The notes beneath the pieces were generated by a model. That model was not told the origin of the DNA. It worked only from the letters and a program-made list of their open reading frames with translations, and ran no database searches. Below, one piece after another: positions 35,461 through 43,074 of a DNA stretch of 64,000 nucleotides; positions within the stretch are counted from its first letter, which is position 1; every line of letters begins with the position of its first letter. The position numbers and the translations under genes were made by a program. Origin of the DNA: Bacteroides luhongzhouii (GTDB taxonomy: Bacteria > Bacteroidota > Bacteroidia > Bacteroidales > Bacteroidaceae); NCBI RefSeq assembly GCF_009193295.2, contig NZ_CP059973.1, positions 5,580,001 to 5,644,000 of the forward strand, written 5' to 3'.

Positions 35461-36824
35461 TGAACGAAATTCAGAAATACATAATAGCGCACGAACCGGA
35501 AATGATGAATGACCTGTTCAGCCTCATCCGTATCCCCAGCATCAGTGCTCTGCCGGAGCATCACGATGATATGCTGGCTTGTGCGGAACGCTGGGCGCAG
35601 TTGTTACTTGAAGCCGGAGCAGACGAAGCATTGGTGATGCCCTCAAAAGGCAATCCGATTGTTTTTGCTCAAAAAATTGTCGATCCGGACGCAAAGACTG
35701 TATTGGTTTATGCTCATTACGATGTAATGCCGGCCGAACCGCTGGAACTTTGGAAGAGCCAACCGTTTGAACCGGAAATACGGGACGGATATATCTGGGC
35801 ACGTGGAGCAGATGACGACAAAGGACAATCATTCATCCAGGTGAAAGCATTCGAATATCTCGTCAAAAACGGATTACTGAAGAATAATGTAAAATTCATC
35901 TTCGAAGGTGAAGAAGAAATAGGCTCGCCCAGCCTGGAGGCTTTCTGCGAAGAGCACAAAGAGTTACTGAAAGCAGACGTCATCCTTGTCTCGGACACGA
36001 GTATGCTGGGAGCTGAACTTCCGTCTTTAACGACCGGTCTTCGCGGACTGGCTTACTGGGAAATAGAAGTGACCGGACCGAACCGTGATTTACACTCCGG
36101 ACATTTCGGAGGTGCAGTAGCCAATCCGATCAACGTACTTTGCCAGATTATCAGCAAGGTGACGGATACCGACGGACGTATCACTGTCCCCGGATTCTAT
36201 GACGATGTGGAAGAAGTGCCTCAAGCGGAAAGGGACATGATAGCCCATATTCCTTTTGACGAAAAGAAATACAAAGAAGCAATCGGCGTAAAAGAACTTT
36301 TCGGAGAAAAAGGATACAGTACATTGGAACGCAACAGCTGTCGTCCGTCTTTTGACGTATGTGGCATTTGGGGCGGATATACGGGGGAAGGTTCTAAAAC
36401 CGTACTTCCCTCAAAGGCGTATGCTAAAGTTTCCTGCCGGTTAGTGCCGCATCAGGATCATCATAAGATTTCGCAGATGTTTGCAGAGTATATTTCAAGC
36501 ATTGCTCCGGAAACTGTTCAGGTGAAAGTGACTCCAATGCATGGAGGACAAGGATACGTATGCCCGATTTCGCTTTCTGCTTATCAGGCTGCCGAAAAAG
36601 GCTTTGAAATTGCTTTCGGAAAGAAACCATTGGCAGTACGCCGTGGCGGCAGTATTCCTATCATTTCCACTTTCGAGCAAGTGCTGGGAATCAAAACCGT
36701 ATTGATGGGATTCGGACTTGAATCAGACGCCATCCATTCACCCAACGAAAACTTTTCACTGGATATTTTCCGTAAAGGGATAGAGGCAGTCATTGAATTT
36801 CATCAGGAATATGCCAGACGATAA
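35460..36824 (+). CDS. M20 family dipeptidase
   Basis: 454 aa. Di-zinc M20 peptidase: VLVYAHYDVMPAEP (first His and bridging-region Asp), WARGADDDKGQ (bridging Asp), FEGEEEIGSPS (general-base Glu and ligand Glu), SDTSML (Asp), and a C-terminal HSPNENF (His). A dimerisation domain sits between about residues 190 and 350 (DLHSGHFGGAVANP). There is no signal peptide, so it is cytoplasmic. It probably trims short peptides. It overlaps aroC by 1 bp and is followed by a terminator. Confidence 0.9.
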   Translation: MNEIQKYIIAHEPEMMNDLFSLIRIPSISALPEHHDDMLACAERWAQLLLEAGADEALVMPSKGNPIVFAQKIVDPDAKTVLVYAHYDVMPAEPLELWKSQPFEPEIRDGYIWARGADDDKGQSFIQVKAFEYLVKNGLLKNNVKFIFEGEEEIGSPSLEAFCEEHKELLKADVILVSDTSMLGAELPSLTTGLRGLAYWEIEVTGPNRDLHSGHFGGAVANPINVLCQIISKVTDTDGRITVPGFYDDVEEVPQAERDMIAHIPFDEKKYKEAIGVKELFGEKGYSTLERNSCRPSFDVCGIWGGYTGEGSKTVLPSKAYAKVSCRLVPHQDHHKISQMFAEYISSIAPETVQVKVTPMHGGQGYVCPISLSAYQAAEKGFEIAFGKKPLAVRRGGSIPIISTFEQVLGIKTVLMGFGLESDAIHSPNENFSLDIFRKGIEAVIEFHQEYARR

Positions 36825-36862
36825 AGCGGACAGACAAAAGGTCAAGTTATAAACGGTATATA

Positions 36863-36914
36863 AAAAAGAGCGATGGACAAGCTTGTAATCAAACACTTGT
36901 CCACCGCTCTTTTT
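36863..36914. terminator. Bidirectional terminator between the dipeptidase and the bile salt hydrolase-like gene
   Basis: 19-bp stem with one mismatch: AAAAGAGCG-a-TGGACAAG (36863-36881) with CTTGTCCA-c-CGCTCTTTTT (36896-36914), loop 14 nt, U-tract on the plus strand and A-run on the other side. Confidence 0.85.
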
Positions 36915-36937
36915 ATATATTTGCAGACACCGACAAA

Positions 36938-37996
36938 CTACATAACCGGAGTCTGGAAAAGGAAAGTAAACGATTGACTGTCTTTCAAATCCTTCACTGC
37001 ATCACCTGCGTAAATCTCTCCCTTTGTCAGAGACAATTTCTTAATCCCTGCTTTCGGACTAAAATCTATTTTCTTCAAGTCCAGCCAAAACATGTTCGGT
37101 GTCAAAGTAGATTCGAAATAATACACTTTATTCTTCTGATCGGAGACAGAACGCCAACGGGTAGAAGAAATATAAGGCTTCTCCGGCGTATTAATACCAA
37201 ATGGCACAGAAACATTACGCATCACACTCAATACACTGGGAACAGCAATTTTTGCATCAGCTGTTTGCGGAATGGCATGAATGTAGAAAGAAGCCCTGAC
37301 AAAGCGGTCACTCGCACGATTTGTTCCCGGTAGCATCTGTAAGCCACCAATTTCTTTCCAATAATCATTAATAGCCAACTGATAGTCATATCGGGGAGAA
37401 TTTGTCATCACCCGGTATTCCTTCCCTTCGTGAATACTCAATTTTCCATCCAGATATTCCAATACAGCCGTATTTCCAGTTTCATCGGTTATAGCCAAAT
37501 GCAAGGTAGATTCCGGTCCCCCATTCGGCATACGGGGAGCATCAATCCGGAAAGTCTCTTTTTTCAGTTCATCAACGGCTTCGCGTACCGTAGCAAAGTT
37601 ATCGAGTACATACTGTGTCCAAATACTGATTCCCATTGCCGGACGAGTATCACCGGGAAGAGAATAAACAGATTCCGGCAAGAAAAGCAGACTCGCCACC
37701 AATCCTTTCTCGTTCATTCCGTCGCAAGTACCAATATCATATCCTGTGGCAATCACACTTCCGTATTTGGCAGTCCAGTTTACCGTTTTATCCTTGTTAT
37801 GTCCCGCACGCTGGATACCGCGTGGAAATACATAGATATTCGTCATGATATCTTCCTTCCAGTCCATGGTACGCCCTGTTATCACCATCTGCTCAGGACC
37901 TATGTATACTGCACGCGTGCATGCTTCCACAGGCTGTATACTCCCCAAAGAGACGGTAGCCAACACCAATGCAACTCCTACTAATCTTTTCTTCAT
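36938..37996 (-). CDS. Choloylglycine hydrolase family protein, probable bile salt hydrolase
   Basis: 352 aa from the ATG at 37994-37996. A longer frame from 38158 adds 54 residues not belonging to the family. The signal peptide ends ...IQPVEA before CTRAVYIG. Cleavage there would expose Cys26 as the N-terminal nucleophile, the maturation seen in Ntn hydrolases. Other BSH residues are in place: Arg42 and Asp45 (TGRTMDW), Asn95 (GMNEKGL), Asn199 (TNSPRYDYQL) and Arg231 (SDRFVRA). The predicted reaction is hydrolysis of the amide of conjugated bile acids outside the cytoplasm. From memory it corresponds to B. thetaiotaomicron BT_2086, which was shown to deconjugate bile acids. Single gene with its own promoter-like box. 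Confidence 0.9.
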   Translation of the reverse strand: MKKRLVGVALVLATVSLGSIQPVEACTRAVYIGPEQMVITGRTMDWKEDIMTNIYVFPRGIQRAGHNKDKTVNWTAKYGSVIATGYDIGTCDGMNEKGLVASLLFLPESVYSLPGDTRPAMGISIWTQYVLDNFATVREAVDELKKETFRIDAPRMPNGGPESTLHLAITDETGNTAVLEYLDGKLSIHEGKEYRVMTNSPRYDYQLAINDYWKEIGGLQMLPGTNRASDRFVRASFYIHAIPQTADAKIAVPSVLSVMRNVSVPFGINTPEKPYISSTRWRSVSDQKNKVYYFESTLTPNMFWLDLKKIDFSPKAGIKKLSLTKGEIYAGDAVKDLKDSQSFTFLFQTPVM

Positions 37997-38038
37997 ATTC
38001 TTTCTTTTTAAATAATTGATACTCTTATTTATAAATAA

Positions 38039-38046
38039 CAAATATG
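38039..38046 (-). promoter_or_regulatory. Possible promoter -7 box for the bile salt hydrolase-like gene
   Basis: CATATTTG on the minus strand, one base off TAnnTTTG, 42 bp upstream of the start. Confidence 0.35.
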
Positions 38047-38165
38047 CCACGATTATTGCCCACAAGAAAGAGGATTTTAATGAAAAAAAAGAATTTATTC
38101 GATGGGGAAAGAAGTTTTTTGTTTTTCGATACATGATAGTTATCATCGCAGGAAGCATTTTCTAC

Positions 38166-38987
38166 CTATTCATTCTGTTTGTACTTCTCCTCTAACTGTT
38201 GTAACACCCGTTTAAGCTGAATAGCTTTTTCTTGAGATACACTACCTCCCTCTTTTTCGTACCATTCCAATTGCTGTTTAATGAACTTACGAGTAGTTTG
38301 CAATGACTGTTGCAATGAATCACGTTGCGCCACCTTGTTACTAAATTGCTCCACAATACCTGATGTCTCATAGATATGTATTGCACCATCAATGTCCCCC
38401 TTCTCCACTAACGCCAAAGCTTGCCGTTCCATGGCTGATAGTTCGTCCTTGTTAATACGCGCAAACTTATCGGCATAGTATTCCAGCAACTTCATACGCT
38501 TGTCATACTCCTGATTGAGTTGTGCCATTTCTTGTTCAAAAGCCGTAGCATCTGCTTGCTGCAACTCGCGTGTCACACGAAGTTCCTGCAATTTACGTTC
38601 ATACTCTCGCTGGTAATGACTTTTACCTATGTTGTAGAATTTCCGTCTGCTCTGTTCAATATACCCCTTCGGACAGAGCACTACTTTATAAAGTATATCT
38701 TCACTCGCCACCCATTGCTCCACTTCTTTGAGATTAACTATCTCCATGTCCTGTTTATGAATACGGATGTCGAACAAGAGATCACCCGGTTCCATGTGAG
38801 GTAGTTTCAGTATAAAGGCACCTGCACCATCAGTGAGAGTAGGCACACCACCTTGCACTACAACCTCTACTCCTGCCACAGGAGTAAAAGCAGAATTCAT
38901 TTTCACAGCCACTCCCCTGAGCGTAACTTGAGCATGGATATTAAAGCCACATAACCCACAGAAAACAAACAACAAAAACTTTTTCAT
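38166..38987 (-). CDS. Exported protein related to the N-terminus of its upstream neighbour
   Basis: 273 aa. Signal peptide (MKKFLLFVFCGLCGFNIHAQ), a short carboxypeptidase-regulatory-like beta domain (about 22-95: LRGVAVKMNSAFTPVAGVEVVVQGG...TDGAGAFILKLP), then a long helical/coiled-coil part. From CPKGYIEQSRRKFYNIGKSHYQREY through ALALVEKGDIDGAIHIYE it parallels residues of the 976-aa protein upstream (CAKEEYTARVEQFYQIGKTNAKAKY ... QQLVTQGKLDEAIGLYE). It is therefore a shortened paralogue without the TPR array. Its start overlaps that gene's end by 4 bp (ATGA). Last gene of the RyR-channel operon. Function unknown, probably periplasmic. Confidence 0.75.
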   Translation of the reverse strand: MKKFLLFVFCGLCGFNIHAQVTLRGVAVKMNSAFTPVAGVEVVVQGGVPTLTDGAGAFILKLPHMEPGDLLFDIRIHKQDMEIVNLKEVEQWVASEDILYKVVLCPKGYIEQSRRKFYNIGKSHYQREYERKLQELRVTRELQQADATAFEQEMAQLNQEYDKRMKLLEYYADKFARINKDELSAMERQALALVEKGDIDGAIHIYETSGIVEQFSNKVAQRDSLQQSLQTTRKFIKQQLEWYEKEGGSVSQEKAIQLKRVLQQLEEKYKQNE

Positions 38988-41914
38988 GACAACAATTGGA
39001 TGAGTAGATTAAGTGTAGGTTGATAGTCTTGATTTATATGGTCTTTCATCTGTTTACCATAAAGCAACAAAACAGGAGCATAACATTCTTCACTTCCAGG
39101 CAACTTACGAGTTTTGAGATGAGCCACCAGTTCCTTACCCGCCTCGTCATCAGTATGTAAAGCGTAAAGTGCTAGCATAAAAGCCTGTTGAATGAATCCC
39201 TGACGGGCTGTTTTCATCTGTCGCATATTTTGCTCTGTTTTATAGAAATCATTATCCAATAATAATGACGACACCCAACCATACATATAAGTATAACATT
39301 GCACATTTGAATTTGCATGATATTCATAAAATGAAGAGATGGCATTTTCATAGGCATCAAGAGTCTTCTGATATTGGTGAGTGAAGTAAGCCAAGTCTCC
39401 ACATTTGTTCAGCAACAGTATTTGCATATAGACACCTCGAACAGGTGATTCCTCGGTCAAACCATTCACGACATCGGACAGTTTGGAGATTATATCATTA
39501 GCCTGTTTATATTGTTTGTCCTGTATAGCATAATAGAGACACAAAAAATAGTAGTCAGACATCAACTCATAATACCTAAAGAGGCTATACCTGCGTACAT
39601 CCTCGGCTTCGACCACGAAACGGTCAAAATAGGTTTTCGCCTCCTGCTTGGTATGCATACATAATACTGCCTGTGCCAACAACGAGCGGGCACGTCCGGC
39701 TGCAGCGTCTTGCGCCGGCATCTGATTCATGAGTTGTGAGATGCGCTTAGCTTCATCCCATTGCCCCAGCATCATATGAGCCATCATTTGGACATACTTC
39801 AACTGTGCAAAACTATCGTTATCGGCTTGCCGTTTCTTTAATTCGATTTCTATAGCCGGAGCACCGGCAATAACTTCCTGCGCCCGATGGCATATAAGAC
39901 TAAGTGACAGACGATTAAGTTTATTGTAAGCTAACATACGCGTATGTCCATGCTGAGCAGCACACTTATCGCTAAGGTCATAGAAATAAAGAGCTGTGTC
40001 CACATGACCGGTATTGAAAAAGAGTGCACCCAATAAAGCATAACAAGCATTGACCTGCGAATAAAAAGTCTCGTTATCTTGACACACCTTAAGGGTTTCG
40101 ACGATTTCTTTGCCATATTTCATAATTTCATAACGTCCTAAATTGTAAGCAGCATTGAGAGCTGTGAACCATATACTTACAGCATATTGTGGCTCCTCAA
40201 TCTTCAAATATGGATGGATTTTTTCGATAGCATCATAAGCTTCATTATGCTGTTGGGTATAATAGTAGCACTGATAAAGATTGTAATATAAGTTATAATA
40301 GAGTTCACGCTGCATATCTTTCTCCTCGTCAGGGAGGGTATTGAAAATAGCCAATCCCTCTTCGTCAATGTTCACCGCCTCAACATACCGGTCTAACTCA
40401 TAGTAGGCGGTAGCCAACAACTGATAGACAGTGATACGCTCTATCTTATACTGACGGGGATTATTACGATACAATTTTTCTACAACCTCATCAGCTTTCT
40501 GGCAAGCAGCCAACATCTCGGCATATTTTTGATTGTAGTGAGCATGATTTACCTTCGACACCCAATAGTCTAGTTGTGTATCGGCTTCCGCACTGACCAT
40601 ATCGAGTTTGTCGATACCCGATTGAACTTGTGCCAGCCCTTTCTTATCATCAATTATTCTATAGAAAACAGCCATGTTTTGATAACAAGCCATGAGCTTC
40701 GATTCGTAATCTTGCATCTGCGTAGATCCTAAAGCTAATAGGATATTCACAGCCTCCTTAAGCATATTAAGTGCCAGTTGGCACCCCTTCTTTTTTTCGT
40801 TATCCGCACTCTTGCGCACTATCTTAAGGAGCAGGACCGAAAAATTGATATTGAGGTTCACGGCAAGTTCGGCTGTAGCCAACATGTTTTTTGGTAGCTT
40901 ATCGAGCACCTGTATCGCCTTGTTAAAATAATCAAAGCTCTCGTCCAAACGGTTCACATCATCATATATAAGGCCTAGTTTTGTATACCAATCAGCCAAA
41001 TCGTAAGGTGTTTTGCTGTGCTCTACGGCTTTCTTGTAGTAAATCTCGGCATCTGTAAAGTTTCTCTGATGATAAGCGAAGTTCGCATAGTCGGCATTAC
41101 GGTTCATGTGCGTAGGGCTGCTGTCGGCTATCATTTTAAACAACTTTCCCGCCCTCTGATAACTCTCCTCACCACCTTGCAGTACCAATGTTTGCGCAAA
41201 TCGTTCTAAGGTGGGTATCATGTCTTCAATATCTTCATCCCACTGTTTCTTCAGACCAAGGTCATGCGCCAACTTCTTTTCCAATTGTAATCCTTCGTAT
41301 AAGCCGATAGCCTCATCGAGTTTCCCCTGTGTCACTAACTGCTGCGCCTGTTTCTCTATAGGCTCCAAATAATCTGTATTAATGGCTACTAACAAGGGGA
41401 CATAATAGTCTAACATCTCTTGCGCATTGTTCAGGGCCGCCTGTATCTCTTTCCGACGCTGCATATAATGGTCGCTATTCACTTTACCTTCCTCTTTGAG
41501 TTGTTTGAGTTGCGCCATGGCACTAGCGTACTTAGCCTTCGCATTGGTTTTACCTATTTGGTAGAATTGCTCTACTCTAGCTGTATACTCCTCTTTAGCA
41601 CACATATCTACCCGATAGTTTTTGGTAGGTGCATATACCCATTGGTTCACCATGTGTTGATTAACCACCACCCAGTCACGATAGGCTATCTGTTGTATAA
41701 GCAACCGTTGCCCCTCTATATGATTGGGTAGTTGCACCTCAAAACAACCCCGTGCATCACTGGTAGTGGGTGTAGCCCCCTCTATCACTATATTCACTTG
41801 CGGCAAGGCTTTTTTGCCAGAATTTTGTATCACTACAGTGCCGCGTTGGCTCTGTGCACATATAACCGAAAAAGTAGCTACACATATCGCAACTGTAAAC
41901 AGGAGTTTTTTCAT
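38984..41914 (-). CDS. Large exported TPR protein with carboxypeptidase-regulatory-like N-terminal domain
   Basis: 976 aa. Signal peptide ending VICAQ, then a beta-sandwich of the CarboxypepD_reg type (about 22-100: RGTVVIQNSGKKALPQVNIVIEG...TSDARGCFEVQLP), a helical stretch, and tetratricopeptide repeats through most of the remainder. Clear TPR units include ADYANFAYHQRNFTDAEIYYKKAVEH, DWYTKLGLIYDDVNRLDESFDYFNKAIQ and ATAYYELDRYVEAVNIDEEGLAIF. It is probably a periplasmic or surface scaffold. It lies 26 bp after the TIR-like membrane protein, whose C-terminus carries a similar CarboxypepD_reg domain. That shared domain suggests the three proteins meet outside the inner membrane. Confidence 0.78.
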   Translation of the reverse strand: MKKLLFTVAICVATFSVICAQSQRGTVVIQNSGKKALPQVNIVIEGATPTTSDARGCFEVQLPNHIEGQRLLIQQIAYRDWVVVNQHMVNQWVYAPTKNYRVDMCAKEEYTARVEQFYQIGKTNAKAKYASAMAQLKQLKEEGKVNSDHYMQRRKEIQAALNNAQEMLDYYVPLLVAINTDYLEPIEKQAQQLVTQGKLDEAIGLYEGLQLEKKLAHDLGLKKQWDEDIEDMIPTLERFAQTLVLQGGEESYQRAGKLFKMIADSSPTHMNRNADYANFAYHQRNFTDAEIYYKKAVEHSKTPYDLADWYTKLGLIYDDVNRLDESFDYFNKAIQVLDKLPKNMLATAELAVNLNINFSVLLLKIVRKSADNEKKKGCQLALNMLKEAVNILLALGSTQMQDYESKLMACYQNMAVFYRIIDDKKGLAQVQSGIDKLDMVSAEADTQLDYWVSKVNHAHYNQKYAEMLAACQKADEVVEKLYRNNPRQYKIERITVYQLLATAYYELDRYVEAVNIDEEGLAIFNTLPDEEKDMQRELYYNLYYNLYQCYYYTQQHNEAYDAIEKIHPYLKIEEPQYAVSIWFTALNAAYNLGRYEIMKYGKEIVETLKVCQDNETFYSQVNACYALLGALFFNTGHVDTALYFYDLSDKCAAQHGHTRMLAYNKLNRLSLSLICHRAQEVIAGAPAIEIELKKRQADNDSFAQLKYVQMMAHMMLGQWDEAKRISQLMNQMPAQDAAAGRARSLLAQAVLCMHTKQEAKTYFDRFVVEAEDVRRYSLFRYYELMSDYYFLCLYYAIQDKQYKQANDIISKLSDVVNGLTEESPVRGVYMQILLLNKCGDLAYFTHQYQKTLDAYENAISSFYEYHANSNVQCYTYMYGWVSSLLLDNDFYKTEQNMRQMKTARQGFIQQAFMLALYALHTDDEAGKELVAHLKTRKLPGSEECYAPVLLLYGKQMKDHINQDYQPTLNLLIQLLS

Positions 41915-41940
41915 GAGTACACTGTTGTTTGAAGGTTATA

Positions 41941-43032
41941 CTATTTTTTGCGCAAGGCTATGCGCATCTGCTCGGTAGGCGACGGAGCTACCCCATTGTA
42001 ATCCCAGATTTCGAAGCCTTCTTTCATCACAGTGAGACGATAGCTAGTGGCTTGCTGCGATAACGGTACCTCTATCAAGAAGGAACCATCGGCCCCGGTC
42101 TGTGCAGAGTAGTCCAGTACCTGCACACGAGCATCGGCTACGGGTCTTCTCTCTTCATCAGTCACTATCCCTTTCAGCAGACCGGCATCATTATTACGAC
42201 AAATGTTCAGAGAGCAAACATGGGTGTAACTTAGTGTAGTATCTACAGCCATATAGCCCTTAGCTTTGAAACTTAGCGTGAAGTCGTCGAGCCAAGCATG
42301 CTTGCGGTTGATGCCTTCAAATTTCACCATCTCTTGCAACGTAGCCAGTTCACGGGTTTCCACTACATCGGCATACTTCAGCGTGAGCGTAGCTCCCCGG
42401 AAGGGCAGCGTGGTAGCTATATTCTCTTTTAGTTCGACCCTAAACGTCACAGGTTGCCACAACTGATAGGCCAACAAGAAAAGAGCCACTATCACCACAG
42501 GCAGCAAACAAAGCAGTACAAAACGTCTCGTACGTGGCAAGTCTACAGGATCGGGACGTATGAAACCTTCGTTTTCCAGTTGCGTTAACTGATAGTCAAA
42601 GTGATGAAACAACTCATTGTAGTCGGCATAAGTATCACAGAAGTGCCCATATTCTTGCTCACTGTATTGTTTTAGTTTCTCCAGTAGTGCCGCGCCATGC
42701 TCGTCGCGTTTAGCATAAATGTAAATTTTGGGACGTTTACCACCACTCGCCTTCACTTGTTCAAAAGCAACTTGCAGTTCGCGTAGCGTATATTGCCCCA
42801 AACGAGTGTGGAAAAGAAAAATCACAATATCACATTGGCGAATGTAATCATCATATCTATTCTGCAGATGCTCCTCGGAAAGGTAACTGGGAAAATCACG
42901 CCAGGTACGCTGTTCGAAGCAGATGGCACGTTTCCTATATCCCTTATTCTTCTGCGAAAAGTAGAGATCCATCTGCAATTTATCTTCATCGAGTTCTGCC
43001 GACGAAGCAATAAAGACTTTTACGTTTTTCAT
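41941..43032 (-). CDS. TIR/DUF4062-like cytoplasmic domain fused through one membrane helix to a carboxypeptidase-regulatory-like domain
   Basis: 363 aa. Residues 1-160 form an alpha/beta domain that opens VKVFIASSAELDEDKLQMD. It contains QCDIVIFLFHTRLGQYTLRELQVAFEQ, the pattern of TIR-like and DUF4062-like domains, with Glu85 in TLREL a candidate catalytic residue. There is one membrane helix at about 171-192 (FVLLCLLPVVIVALFLLAYQLW). The outside part ends in a CarboxypepD_reg domain (about 285-363: LLKGIVTDEERRPVADARVQVLDYS). It is second in the operon, 42 bp after the channel gene. Such domains are common in bacterial conflict systems. NADase activity is possible but not shown, and the exact subfamily needs a profile search. 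Confidence 0.7.
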   Translation of the reverse strand: MKNVKVFIASSAELDEDKLQMDLYFSQKNKGYRKRAICFEQRTWRDFPSYLSEEHLQNRYDDYIRQCDIVIFLFHTRLGQYTLRELQVAFEQVKASGGKRPKIYIYAKRDEHGAALLEKLKQYSEQEYGHFCDTYADYNELFHHFDYQLTQLENEGFIRPDPVDLPRTRRFVLLCLLPVVIVALFLLAYQLWQPVTFRVELKENIATTLPFRGATLTLKYADVVETRELATLQEMVKFEGINRKHAWLDDFTLSFKAKGYMAVDTTLSYTHVCSLNICRNNDAGLLKGIVTDEERRPVADARVQVLDYSAQTGADGSFLIEVPLSQQATSYRLTVMKEGFEIWDYNGVAPSPTEQMRIALRKK

Positions 43033-43074
43033 GTATCTAAATGTTGTGTCGTTATATACAAATGTTAAATAGAT

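Noticed and set aside
37997..38158. 54-residue extension of the bile-salt-hydrolase-like protein
   Set aside because: It places a second hydrophobic segment before a complete signal peptide and lies over the likely promoter.
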